From Parcubacteria group bacterium GW2011_GWC1_45_14 (GTDB taxonomy: Bacteria > Patescibacteriota > Minisyncoccia > Moranbacterales > GWC2-37-73), in the NCBI GenBank assembly GCA_001001345.1, contig LCKI01000001.1:64339-121408 (forward strand): a DNA stretch of 57,070 nucleotides, read 5' to 3'. A program made the translations under genes and the position numbers. The notes beneath the pieces are model-generated. The model saw only the letters and a list, made by a program, of their open reading frames with translations, was not told the origin of the DNA and ran no database searches. This document shows positions 46,620 through 55,956 of this stretch, piece by piece; position 1 is the stretch's first letter, and each line of letters opens with the position of its first letter.

Positions 46620-48074
46620 ATGATCAGAGACGATATCAGGCAGGTGAAATTGGAAAAATTGGAGAAGGTTCGGGAATTCGGCATGGATCCATATCCGGAA
46701 AAAAATGAAAGGACCAATACGAACGCGGAAGCGTTGGAGAAATTCGACGAGCTTTCCGGAAAAGAAATCACATTGGTCGGAAGGGTCAGGTCGATGCGTC
46801 CTATGGGAGGAAGCGCTTTTGCGAGCATTGAAGATGAAACCGGAAAGATCCAACTTTTCCTCAACAAGGGGAATATGAAGGAAGAACTTTTCAAGCTTTT
46901 CGTGAAAACCATCGAGCTTGGGGATTTCGTGCAGGTCAGCGGGGAGCTTTTCAAAACGAAGACCGAAGAGAAATCCATCAAGGTGACGGATTGGAAAGTT
47001 CTTTCTAAGAATATCCGCCCAGTACCGACCGAACATTTCGGCATCAAGGACGAGGAAGAACTCCTTCGAAAAAGATATTTGGATCTCATGACAAATCCGG
47101 AGACGCGCGAACTTTTCAAAAAGAAAAATATTTTCTGGCAGACCGTGAGGAATTTCCTTTTAAACGAAGGATTCTTGGAAGTGCAGACTCCTGTCTTGGA
47201 ACATACGCCAGGCGGAGCAGACGCTGAGCCTTTCATAACGCACCACAACGCCCTGGATCAGGATTTTTTCATGCGCATCTCGCTCGAGCTTCCTTTGAAG
47301 AGACTTTTGGTCGGAGGATATGAGAAGGTTTTCGAAATCGGACGCGTGTTCCGCAACGAGGGAATTGACCGCCAGCATTTGCAGGAATTCGATCACATGG
47401 AATTCTATTGGGCTTATGGGGATTTGGAGAAGGGAATGGAAATGTCAGAGAAGATGTACCGTGAAATAGCTCTCAACGTTTTGGGTAAATATACTCACCA
47501 ATACGAAGAAAACGTGATCGATTGGAGCAAACCTTTTCCGCATGTGGATTATTTTGAGGCGTTCCAGAAAGAAACCGGAATAGACCTCTCGGGCGAGGTC
47601 AGTGTTGAGCAACTTTGGAAAAAAGCTGACGAGCTGAAAATCAAATATGACAAGACATACGGCAAAGGAAAGATGATAGACACGATTTATAAAAAAACCG
47701 TCAGGCAAAAACTCATCCAGCCGTGCTTTTTGGTAGGGCATCCGATCGAGGTTTCTCCGCTTGCCAAGAAAGATCCGAATAATCCGAACAGAGTGCTCCG
47801 TTTCCAGGTCGTGGCTGGAACGGCCGAGCTTTGCAACGCGTTCGCCGAGCTCAACGACCCGATCGACCAGAGACAGCGTTTTGAAGACCAGATGAAGCTG
47901 CGTGAGGCCGGGGACACCGAGGCTCAGATGATCGATGAGGATTTCGTGGAAGCTCTCGAATATGGGATGCCGCCGGCTTTCGGATTCGGACTCAGCGAAA
48001 GACTCTTCTCGTTCTTCATGAACAAATCAATCAGGGAGTGCGTCATCTTCCCGCCGATGAAATCTAAGGAATAA
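46620..48074 (+). CDS. lysS: Lysyl-tRNA synthetase (class II)
   Basis: VGRVRSMRPMGGSAFASIEDETGKIQLF, RKRYLDLMTNPETRELF, FRNEGIDRQHLQEFDHMEFYWAY. Confidence 0.96.
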   Translation: MIRDDIRQVKLEKLEKVREFGMDPYPEKNERTNTNAEALEKFDELSGKEITLVGRVRSMRPMGGSAFASIEDETGKIQLFLNKGNMKEELFKLFVKTIELGDFVQVSGELFKTKTEEKSIKVTDWKVLSKNIRPVPTEHFGIKDEEELLRKRYLDLMTNPETRELFKKKNIFWQTVRNFLLNEGFLEVQTPVLEHTPGGADAEPFITHHNALDQDFFMRISLELPLKRLLVGGYEKVFEIGRVFRNEGIDRQHLQEFDHMEFYWAYGDLEKGMEMSEKMYREIALNVLGKYTHQYEENVIDWSKPFPHVDYFEAFQKETGIDLSGEVSVEQLWKKADELKIKYDKTYGKGKMIDTIYKKTVRQKLIQPCFLVGHPIEVSPLAKKDPNNPNRVLRFQVVAGTAELCNAFAELNDPIDQRQRFEDQMKLREAGDTEAQMIDEDFVEALEYGMPPAFGFGLSERLFSFFMNKSIRECVIFPPMKSKE

Positions 48075-48084
48075 CTTTCGATAT

Positions 48085-48684
48085 ATGCAGGGAGACATTT
48101 CGGAAATCGAGGAGTATGTCAGGAAGATCTTTGTGGAATCTCCGCACGTCGAGGATCCTGACAGGAAAAAACTTTTGCAAAACTTTTGGGAGAACCACAC
48201 TAAAGAGGTCGTCGATCTTTCTTTGGAATTGGCGAAAAAATACGGAGCCGACAGGGAAATCGTGCACCTGGGCGCGCTTTTCCATGATTTTTCCCTGGCC
48301 TATGATAGCGAACCGCACGACGAAGTGAGTGCGGACAAAGCGTTCGAATTCTTGATAGTCAATTGGTTCAATCGGGATGTCGCTGAGAAAGTAAGGGATA
48401 TAATCCTCAAACACAGGTGCAAGAAATTCATTCCGGAAACATTGGAAGAGAAAATTGTTTCTACTGCCGACGCGATCGCTCATTTCATCCCGGCTTTTTA
48501 CAAAGGCGCGGCCGAAGTCGCCAGGGAGGATTACGCCGAGATGATCAGGGGCAAGATAGACAAGCTCGAGGACGAATATGAAAGGAAAGTTTTTTTCGAG
48601 GACGAGAAGAAAATCCTGAAGAAATACATGAAGGAATTCAAGGAGAAGTATTATTACAAAATTAGCAATAAGACCGATGCATAA
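48085..48684 (+). CDS. HD-domain hydrolase
   Basis: HLGALFHDFSLAYD ... ILKHRC. Confidence 0.85.
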   Translation: MQGDISEIEEYVRKIFVESPHVEDPDRKKLLQNFWENHTKEVVDLSLELAKKYGADREIVHLGALFHDFSLAYDSEPHDEVSADKAFEFLIVNWFNRDVAEKVRDIILKHRCKKFIPETLEEKIVSTADAIAHFIPAFYKGAAEVAREDYAEMIRGKIDKLEDEYERKVFFEDEKKILKKYMKEFKEKYYYKISNKTDA

Positions 48685-49069
48685 ATCAGCCGGAGCGATA
48701 ATAAAAAACGACAAGGGAAAAATACTGATGCTAGAAAGGACGAAATTTCCTTTTGGTTGGGCGTGTCCCGCGGGGCATGTGGATGAAGGAGAGAAACCGG
48801 AAGATGCTATGGTCAGAGAAGTGTGGGAAGAGACCGGATTGTCCGTCAAAGAATACGAATTGCTTTTCCATGAATTTGTCGAGTGGAATGAATGCAGCAG
48901 GGGAGTAAGGGGACACGACTGGTCTCTTTTTGAGGCGATTGAATGGGAAGGAGAAGCTGTTTCAAATTCTGAATCGAAAAATATGAAATGGGTTGGTGTT
49001 GATGAGATTAAAGGGTTGGAATTGGAACCGGTTTGGAAATATTGGTTTGAAAAATTAAAAATAATTTAA
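48677..49069 (+). CDS. NUDIX hydrolase
   Basis: GHVDEGEKPEDAMVREVWEETGL; overlaps upstream HD gene by 8 nt. Confidence 0.92.
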   Translation: MHKSAGAIIKNDKGKILMLERTKFPFGWACPAGHVDEGEKPEDAMVREVWEETGLSVKEYELLFHEFVEWNECSRGVRGHDWSLFEAIEWEGEAVSNSESKNMKWVGVDEIKGLELEPVWKYWFEKLKII

Positions 49070-49075
49070 TTCATT

Positions 49076-49480
49076 ATGAAAATCGTTATCTGTGCCAGTA
49101 TGGCGTTCGCCCAAAAGATATTTGAAGCTGAAAAAGAGCTTGCTCGGAACGGGCACGAAGCTTTTGTGCATGAGAAAGTGAAGATGCACGCCGAAAAAGC
49201 ACTTTCTTCCGCCGAAAACACCCAGGAAAAAATCAATGACGATATAATCAAGGTTTATTTTGAAAAAATAAAAAATAGCGATGCCATCTTGGTTTTGAAT
49301 TATGACAAAAACGGAATTGAAAATTATATCGGAGGGAACGTGTTTTTGGAAATCGGATTTGCGCATGTATTGGGTAAGAAAATTTTTCTTCTCAATGGGA
49401 TCCCCGAAGTTTCCTATAAGGATGAAATCGTCGCCATGCAGCCAGTTGTCTTGGGCGGGGATTTAAGAGAAATCAAATGA
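49076..49480 (+). CDS. Hypothetical, nucleoside 2-deoxyribosyltransferase-like
   Basis: KIVICASMAFAQKI...NSDAILVLNYDKNGIENYIGGNVFLEIGFAHVLGKKIFLLNGIPE. Confidence 0.6.
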   Translation: MKIVICASMAFAQKIFEAEKELARNGHEAFVHEKVKMHAEKALSSAENTQEKINDDIIKVYFEKIKNSDAILVLNYDKNGIENYIGGNVFLEIGFAHVLGKKIFLLNGIPEVSYKDEIVAMQPVVLGGDLREIK

Positions 49481-50073
49481 AGATCCTCATAGGCACGACA
49501 AATAAGGACAAGTTTACTGAGTATGAGAAAGCTTTTGAAATCCACGGAAAGGACATCGAAATCGTTTCCGTGAACGACTTGAATATCACGGGTGAAGTTG
49601 AGGAGGACGGGAAAAGTCTCCTGGAGAACGCCAGAAAAAAAGCGAAATATTTCGGTGAAAAATCCGGAATGTTTACGGTTTCCGAGGACTTCGGTCTTTT
49701 CGTGGACGCCTTGGGAGGGGAGCCCGGGATTCATGCTAAGCGCTGGCACGGTGGAACGGAAGCCGATAGGCGCAGGAAGCTCCTTGAAAGGCTCAGTGGG
49801 GTTTCCGGCGGCTCCAGGAAGGCCGAGTATAGAGGCGTGATGGTCGGCTATGATCCCGGGCGTAAAGCATTTTGGGAATATGAGGGGGCGATCAGAGGCC
49901 GCATAAGGGAGGATGGGGATTTTCCAGAAGGTTTCGGTTATGATCCTATATTTATTTCCGATTTTTATGGCAAATCTTTTTCCGACACGTCCAAGGAAGA
50001 AAAACTCGCCATCAGCCACCGCGGACTCGGCGTCAGGGGGTTGGTAGGTTTTTTGAAAAGCCATATTGACTGA
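49477..50073 (+). CDS. rdgB: Non-canonical purine NTP pyrophosphatase (RdgB/HAM1 family)
   Basis: MKILIGTTNKDKFTEYE, EDGKSLLENARKKAKYF, SEDFGLFVDALGGEPGIHAKRW, FGYDPIF. Confidence 0.9.
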   Translation: MKILIGTTNKDKFTEYEKAFEIHGKDIEIVSVNDLNITGEVEEDGKSLLENARKKAKYFGEKSGMFTVSEDFGLFVDALGGEPGIHAKRWHGGTEADRRRKLLERLSGVSGGSRKAEYRGVMVGYDPGRKAFWEYEGAIRGRIREDGDFPEGFGYDPIFISDFYGKSFSDTSKEEKLAISHRGLGVRGLVGFLKSHID

Positions 50074-50184
50074 GGAACTTTTTTTAGCTATTATTTTTTT
50101 GCCGGGTACTTCAAAAACTACCACCATGCGTCCGTGCGGACTAATAACCGTGAATCACATCCCGGGCGGGCGACCAAATTTTCC

Positions 50185-50217
50185 AGGCTCTCCATGAAAG
50201 GAGAGCCTGTTTTTTAT
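50185..50217 (+). terminator. Rho-independent terminator
   Basis: aggctctccatgaaaggagagcctgtttttta. Confidence 0.88.
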
Positions 50218-50276
50218 TGCGCAGAAATCACAAAATAGAATTGTATTAAGCGATAGGGAACATTATTTTTTATTTT

Positions 50277-52025
50277 ATGAATAACAGGGAAATATCCAAG
50301 ATATTATATGAAATGGCGGCGCTTTCGAGAATGGAGGACGAGGAATTCAAGGCTCGCGCCTATGAAAGGGTTTCGCAATCGATCGACGGTCTCGGGAGGG
50401 AGCTGGAGGATGTTTATGGAAAAAAGGGAGTGGGAGGTCTTTTGGAAATTCCCGGAATAGGGAAAAACATCGCAGGGCACATCACGAGCCTTATCGAGAA
50501 AGGGACGTTCCAGGAATATAAAATTCTCAAAAAAAAGATCCCGGTGGATGTCCTTGGTCTATTGCAAGTGGAAGGCGTAGGGCCCAAGAACGTCAAAGCT
50601 CTTTGGGAAAATCTTAAGATAAAAAATTTGGACGACCTAGAGATAGCGGCCAAGAGGAAAAGGATACGCGAGCTTGAAAATTTCGGTGAAAAAACCGAGG
50701 AGAAAATTTTAGCGGGAATAGAGTTCGTCAGGAAATCCGGGGGTAGGAAGGTTTTGGGGTTGATCCTTCCGGAAATCAGGAAAATGGAAGAGGAAATAAA
50801 AAAATTTCCCGACGTCGAGAGAGTGGTGATAGCGGGTTCGGTCAGAAGAAGGAGGGAAACGATCGGCGACGTGGATATTCTGGTCGTCGGGAAAAATCCT
50901 AAAAAAATTATGGATCAATTCATACAGCTTTCCGAAGTAGACCATATCATCGCCAAAGGAGAAAAAAAGACCTCCGTCGCGCTCAAAATAGGAATCAATT
51001 CCGATTTGCGCGTTTTTTCCGAAGATGAGTTCGGGGCGGCTTTGAATTATTTTACCGGCTCGCAGGCGCATAATATCCGCCTTAGGCAAATAGCCAAGGA
51101 AAAGGGACTCAAGCTCAGCGAGTACGGGCTCTTCAAGGGTAAGAAAAAAATCGCGGGAAAGACCGAAGAGGGGATTTATGAAAAACTAGGTCTTTCGTAT
51201 ATCGAGCCGGAGCTGCGCGAGGACGCCGGCGAGATCGAAGCGGCCCAGGAAGGAAAGCTGCCTAGGCTCATCGGGTATGGGGACTTGAAGGGTGACCTGC
51301 AGATCCAAACCGATTGGACGGATGGCCATCATTCGATTTGGGAGATGGCTACCTATGCGATGGAGGAAGGTTTGGAATATATCGTGATCACTGACCACAC
51401 TAAGGATTTGGCGGTGGCAGGGGGTTCGGACGAGAAAAGACTTCTCGAGCAAATGGGGGAAATCGACAAACTGAACTCTAGATTGAAAAAAGAAAAAAAG
51501 AAATTCAGGATCCTCAGGGGTGCGGAAACGAACATTCTCAAAGACGGTTCGATCGATATCGACGACAAAACCTTGGCCAAATTGGACGTGGTGGGTGCGG
51601 CAATCCACAAGAATTTCGAGCTTTCCCGAAAAGAGCAGACGGAGCGGGTAATCAAAACCATGAAAAATCCCCATGTGGATATAATTTTTCACCTCACGAC
51701 GCGCGTTATCGGCAAAAGGCGAGGGGTTGAGCTGGATATGGAAAGGATTTTCGAGGTAGCCAAGCAGACTGGAACCGTTCTGGAGATAGATGCTTTTCCC
51801 GACCGGCTGGATATAGCCGCGCAATATGTCAGGATCTGCGCGGAGAGGGGAATCAAGATGAGCATAGATTCCGATGCTCATGCCAAAGCGCATATCGATT
51901 ATCTGGAGCACGGCATAGCCGAGGCCCGTCGCGGTTGGGCGCAAAAAAAGGACATCATCAATGCCCATTCTTTGGAAAAAATGCTCTCTATGCTGAAGGG
52001 AAAAAAATCAACAGGGAAGTTTTAG
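50277..52025 (+). CDS. polX: DNA polymerase X family protein with PHP domain
   Basis: MNNREISKILYEMAALSRM, GSVRRRRETIGDVDILV, DLKGDLQIQTDWTDGHHSI, ITDHTKDLAVAGG, SIDSDAHAKAHIDYLEHG. Confidence 0.95.
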   Translation: MNNREISKILYEMAALSRMEDEEFKARAYERVSQSIDGLGRELEDVYGKKGVGGLLEIPGIGKNIAGHITSLIEKGTFQEYKILKKKIPVDVLGLLQVEGVGPKNVKALWENLKIKNLDDLEIAAKRKRIRELENFGEKTEEKILAGIEFVRKSGGRKVLGLILPEIRKMEEEIKKFPDVERVVIAGSVRRRRETIGDVDILVVGKNPKKIMDQFIQLSEVDHIIAKGEKKTSVALKIGINSDLRVFSEDEFGAALNYFTGSQAHNIRLRQIAKEKGLKLSEYGLFKGKKKIAGKTEEGIYEKLGLSYIEPELREDAGEIEAAQEGKLPRLIGYGDLKGDLQIQTDWTDGHHSIWEMATYAMEEGLEYIVITDHTKDLAVAGGSDEKRLLEQMGEIDKLNSRLKKEKKKFRILRGAETNILKDGSIDIDDKTLAKLDVVGAAIHKNFELSRKEQTERVIKTMKNPHVDIIFHLTTRVIGKRRGVELDMERIFEVAKQTGTVLEIDAFPDRLDIAAQYVRICAERGIKMSIDSDAHAKAHIDYLEHGIAEARRGWAQKKDIINAHSLEKMLSMLKGKKSTGKF

Positions 52026-53261
52026 ATTTCTTTCCGTTTCCGTCAGGAATTCCTGGATGGTATGGAGTTCTATTTTCCTGTCTCGCAGGTGCCCATATTC
52101 CGGATCATCTTCGCTGTGATTGAGAACTATGTCCAGATATTTGGAATCTATTTTCTGCATATCATCTTTTATCCATAGGTAAGTCACAAAGCAGTTCACA
52201 AGTCCTCGTTTCGCGTCGTCTACCATGAAAGCCAGGGTTTTGAGAACCGGCCGCTGTGATAGATAGGGCCTGTTGCTTCTGAGCGCTTCCTGGATATCCG
52301 CAAGATGGATTATGTCGGAGGCCAGGTTCTTGTCGTTGACCGAACAAGAGCAGATATTTTTCTTGATATTGAGATTGGCGACCTGATAGTTGTGATGCAG
52401 TCCGGCTATTTTGGCTTCGACCGGATAACCCATGAAATCCAGAATCTTTTCCGATTCCTTCTCATGTTTTTGCATGATGTCGATGAGGGACATGTTGGCG
52501 GAGAATTTCTTGCTTTCCAATAGCTTGATCTGCTTTTTTGAAAAAAGGGTTTTGATAGGGACGAAGCGTGCCCCGCGTATGCGGTTGCGTATCATATGCT
52601 CCATGAGAGTCCCTGGGTCATCCAGGAGCTCGTGGGGTATGCTTATGGAGTATTTTTTCATCAGTGAGAACGCTTTCCTTTTCGAAAGTTGGATGAAGGC
52701 CTGAGCCCAATTCTCATCAGTGTAATTGCTGTTCAGAAGGAATTTGGGTATGACTACTTTGCCGATGTCATGGAACAGGCAGGCGCGCCAGAACTGCTCC
52801 GGCAAGATCCCCTCCCTTGTCAGCATATCCAAAAAAGTCGATCCGGATTCCAACGGTCTCTCTACTTTTTTCTTTGCCGTCACATAGGTCTCGATGGAGT
52901 GTAGGAGTGTTTTGCTATCGAAAAGTCTCATGATCGTCAGTATCTCAAGATCTTTGGGGGACAGGGGATATAATCTCAGGATGTCCTCTTTGAATAATTT
53001 TTGCGTAATCGCGACCTCCCTGTCCAGCAGCCCGAGGTCTTTCAATGTGACGTAAGCTCTCTCGAAACTGCCGCGCCTGCAGATTTCGCGGGCATGGACA
53101 TTGCTGTGGTTGCCGTTTTGATTTTTAGTATCCAAGTCCCCATCCTCTCCGTTATTCTGGGAAGATGAATCGGTCAAGTTTTGTTTTTTTGAAATGCCGC
53201 TTTCTTTTTCGGGAGTCATGGCAACTATTGTATTATAGGATTGGAAATTTTCAGTCATCAT
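52008..53261 (-). CDS. HD-domain (HD-GYP-like) protein with low-complexity N-terminus
   Basis: ACLFHDIGKVVIPKFLL ... AGLHHNYQ; disordered SSSQNNGEDGDLDTKNQNGNHSN. Confidence 0.78.
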   Translation of the reverse strand: MMTENFQSYNTIVAMTPEKESGISKKQNLTDSSSQNNGEDGDLDTKNQNGNHSNVHAREICRRGSFERAYVTLKDLGLLDREVAITQKLFKEDILRLYPLSPKDLEILTIMRLFDSKTLLHSIETYVTAKKKVERPLESGSTFLDMLTREGILPEQFWRACLFHDIGKVVIPKFLLNSNYTDENWAQAFIQLSKRKAFSLMKKYSISIPHELLDDPGTLMEHMIRNRIRGARFVPIKTLFSKKQIKLLESKKFSANMSLIDIMQKHEKESEKILDFMGYPVEAKIAGLHHNYQVANLNIKKNICSCSVNDKNLASDIIHLADIQEALRSNRPYLSQRPVLKTLAFMVDDAKRGLVNCFVTYLWIKDDMQKIDSKYLDIVLNHSEDDPEYGHLRDRKIELHTIQEFLTETERNLKLPC

Positions 53262-53369
53262 TATTTTACTCTATTTCATGAAATTATTACAGTTGATCCG
53301 GACATAAAATTTTGGCAAAAACATGAAGTAAGTACAACCCGGGGATGTTTTTATTACACAAAGAAAAAA

Positions 53370-53404
53370 GCCGCGCATTCCCGAGTGTGTTCGGGATGCG
53401 CGGC
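53370..53404 (-). terminator. Rho-independent terminator (minus strand)
   Basis: Minus strand gccgcgcatcccga...tcgggaatgcgcggcttttttc. Confidence 0.85.
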
Positions 53405-53418
53405 CTTGGACCCTTTGG

Positions 53419-53568
53419 TTATTTGGGTCTGATCGGGGGAGAGAGGAGTTTCGAAGGAGCTTCGTTTTTGGGATTATGTTTTCCCTCGACGTATATCTCC
53501 CTCAGTTCCTGCATGAATTCTGGCCCTCCTTTTTTTTTGAATAAATCCTTGATACGTGGGTAGCTCAT
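53419..53568 (-). CDS. Small (49-aa) hypothetical protein
   Basis: MSYPRIKDLFKKKGGPEFMQELREIYVEGKHNPKNEAPSKLLSPPIRPK; ggcaggaggagtttctcATG; terminator just downstream; below ORF-track cutoff. Confidence 0.7.
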   Translation of the reverse strand: MSYPRIKDLFKKKGGPEFMQELREIYVEGKHNPKNEAPSKLLSPPIRPK

Positions 53569-53699
53569 GAGAAACTCCTCCTGCCCTTTGGGTTGAGTTG
53601 ATATGTGAAAATGAACTAATGGATCACTATATCTTACATTATAGCAGATTTTGGATAAAAAGTCAATAGCGCCGAAGAGTGCAAGTCAAAAGCCCATCA

Positions 53700-53790
53700 A
53701 GTCCTTCAGGTTTATCAAGAAAAAACAAAAACGTTCAAATTATAGAACTTTAAGAACTTTATGAACTTGATAAACTTTATAAACCCGCTC
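53700..53790. repeat. Quasi-repeated word tract (AACTTTATGAACTT-type) upstream of serS
   Basis: agaactttaagaactttatgaacttgataaactttataaac. Confidence 0.5.
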
Positions 53791-53861
53791 ATTCTTGCCT
53801 AGTGCCTTATTTAAGGGTAAAATAGCCGCATAGACATAAATCATCTTTTAAAGGAAAAACA

Positions 53862-55139
53862 ATGTTGGATATCAAATTCATCAGGGAAAACGTCGAGGCT
53901 GTGAAGAAAAATTGTGTGGACCGCGGGGTCAAATGCGACGTGGACAGATTGGTCGCTTTGGACAAGGAAAGGATTAAGCTTTTGCAGGAAGTTGAGGAGC
54001 TCAAGTCAATGAAGAATTCACTCAATGACCTGATCAAGTCCGCCGCCGATCAGAATGAAAGGAAAGAGATCATCGATAAAGGCAAGGAGGTCAAGACCAA
54101 ATTGGAAATCAAGGAGCCGGAACTCAAGAGCGTCAAAGAGGAATTCGAAAAACTTCTTCTGGCCGTGCCGAATATGACGCATCCTGACAGCCCGATCGGA
54201 AGGACGGATGAGGATAATGTGGAGATCGAAGTTTATGGCGAGATTCCGAAGTTTTCCTTTAGCGCGAAAAACCATGAGGAGATCATGAAGAAGTTGGATT
54301 TGGCGGATTTCGAAAGGGCGGCGAAAGTTTCCGGATCGAAATTCTATTATCTCAAAAACGAAGGCGCGCTTTTGGAATTGGCGCTCGTCAATTTCGCGAT
54401 GGAGAAACTTTTCCAGAAAGGATTCGTGCCGGTCATCACTCCGGACCTCGCCCGAAACAGTGTGATCGAGGGAATCGGTTTTTCTCCGCGCGGCGAGGAG
54501 TCGCAGATATACAACGTCGAGAACACGGATTTGTCCTTGGTGGGAACGGCGGAAATAACGATGGGGGGATACCATATGGATGAAGTTTTGCCCGAAGAAG
54601 AATTGCCGAAAAAATATGTCGCGCTCTCGCATTGTTTTCGCACGGAAGCCGGGGCATATGGAAAACACTCCAGCGGACTCTACCGCGTGCACCAGTTCAC
54701 GAAAGTGGAAATGTTCGCCTACGCTAAACCGGAGGAATCCGAGAAACTTCACGAAGAACTAAAAAACATCGAAATTGAAATTTTCCGGGATTTGGGAATC
54801 CCTTTCCGCGTGGTGGATATCTGCACGGGAGACCTAGGCGGACCGGCGTATCGAAAATATGACCTCGAAGCTTACATGGTTTCCAAGGGAGGTTGGGGGG
54901 AAGTGACCTCGACTTCGAACACGACTGATTACCAGGCCAGAAGACTCAATGTCAAGGTGCAACGGGCCGACGGAACGCGCGAATTCGCGCATCTTCTCAA
55001 CGGCACAGCTATCGCGGTTTCCCGCGCGCTCATCGCAGTGATCGAGAATTACCAACAGGAAGACGGCTCAGTTCTGATTCCCGAGGTTCTTCGAAAATGG
55101 ATGCCGGGAGGACTCGAAATTATTTCTTCGAAGAAATAA
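53862..55139 (+). CDS. serS: Seryl-tRNA synthetase
   Basis: MLDIKFIRENVEAVKKNCVDRG, LVGTAEITMGGYH, HCFRTEAGAYGKHSSGLYRVHQFTKVEMFAY, NGTAIAVSRALIAVIENYQQEDGSVLIPEVLRKWM. Confidence 0.97.
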   Translation: MLDIKFIRENVEAVKKNCVDRGVKCDVDRLVALDKERIKLLQEVEELKSMKNSLNDLIKSAADQNERKEIIDKGKEVKTKLEIKEPELKSVKEEFEKLLLAVPNMTHPDSPIGRTDEDNVEIEVYGEIPKFSFSAKNHEEIMKKLDLADFERAAKVSGSKFYYLKNEGALLELALVNFAMEKLFQKGFVPVITPDLARNSVIEGIGFSPRGEESQIYNVENTDLSLVGTAEITMGGYHMDEVLPEEELPKKYVALSHCFRTEAGAYGKHSSGLYRVHQFTKVEMFAYAKPEESEKLHEELKNIEIEIFRDLGIPFRVVDICTGDLGGPAYRKYDLEAYMVSKGGWGEVTSTSNTTDYQARRLNVKVQRADGTREFAHLLNGTAIAVSRALIAVIENYQQEDGSVLIPEVLRKWMPGGLEIISSKK

Positions 55140-55189
55140 TTTCTCAAGTTGAAAGCCCATAAAGTTTTAAAGTCCATAAAGTGAAAAAT

Positions 55190-55393
55190 ATGAAAAAAGA
55201 AGTTTTATTAATAGTCAGTGTTGTTCTGGTAATTTTTGGAATGCTGTTTTATTGGTTTGCATATAGGCCGACTGAAATTAAAAAAGAATGTTCGCAAAAA
55301 ATAATCAATGCGGTCAGTAATTCTGAAAATAAAGATGTGCAAGTAAATTTCGAAAAACTTTATGATTTATGCGTTAAATCTAAAGGCTTATAG
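55190..55393 (+). CDS. Small single-TM hypothetical protein
   Basis: MKKEVLLIVSVVLVIFGMLFYWFAYRP...; AT-rich. Confidence 0.6.
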   Translation: MKKEVLLIVSVVLVIFGMLFYWFAYRPTEIKKECSQKIINAVSNSENKDVQVNFEKLYDLCVKSKGL

Positions 55394-55395
55394 AA

Positions 55396-55725
55396 ATGAT
55401 TAAATTTATAAAACAACTCAAATCTGGACATCTTGAAAACGAAGATGAGTTCCTGGAAATAGAAATGTATCTTAATAATGAGAAGACAATTTTAAGTATC
55501 CATGGACAAGTTTGCGCCATGACTAATCTTGATTTTGACAACGATATTGATAATAGGGGAAAAATATTTTTTGATAAATATTCAGATAAAATAGAGAAAT
55601 TCATATTGGATATAAGAAAAATGAAAAATATAAAAGGTAAAAATTTTTTAATCAATTCCGATAATATTCAGGTTGATGGGGTAAAAGTCGCTCTATTTGA
55701 AGAGTGTATAAATTTTTTCAAATAA
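55396..55725 (+). CDS. Hypothetical protein
   Basis: 109-aa ORF directly after previous gene; AT-rich. Confidence 0.6.
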   Translation: MIKFIKQLKSGHLENEDEFLEIEMYLNNEKTILSIHGQVCAMTNLDFDNDIDNRGKIFFDKYSDKIEKFILDIRKMKNIKGKNFLINSDNIQVDGVKVALFEECINFFK

Positions 55726-55731
55726 AAAATT

Positions 55732-55941
55732 ATGAATAAGTTTAGTGGGTTTTTAAAATTCGTAATTCTATTGGTGGTATTAATAATTGTTTCATTGTAT
55801 TTATACAAGCAATTTAATATAAAGTATTTTTACTATAATGAGAAAGAGTGCTTGGAAAATAAAGAAAAAGAATCTAGGGGAAGATTGGGGTGTAATAAAC
55901 CTTCGCTTATAAAGAGTTGTGCGCCCTTTTGTTTTAAATAA
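55732..55941 (+). CDS. Small single-TM protein with Cys-rich C-terminus
   Basis: TM then ECLENKEKESRGRLGCNKPSLIKSCAPFCFK. Confidence 0.55.
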   Translation: MNKFSGFLKFVILLVVLIIVSLYLYKQFNIKYFYYNEKECLENKEKESRGRLGCNKPSLIKSCAPFCFK

Positions 55942-55956
55942 GAATTCGTAGAACAA

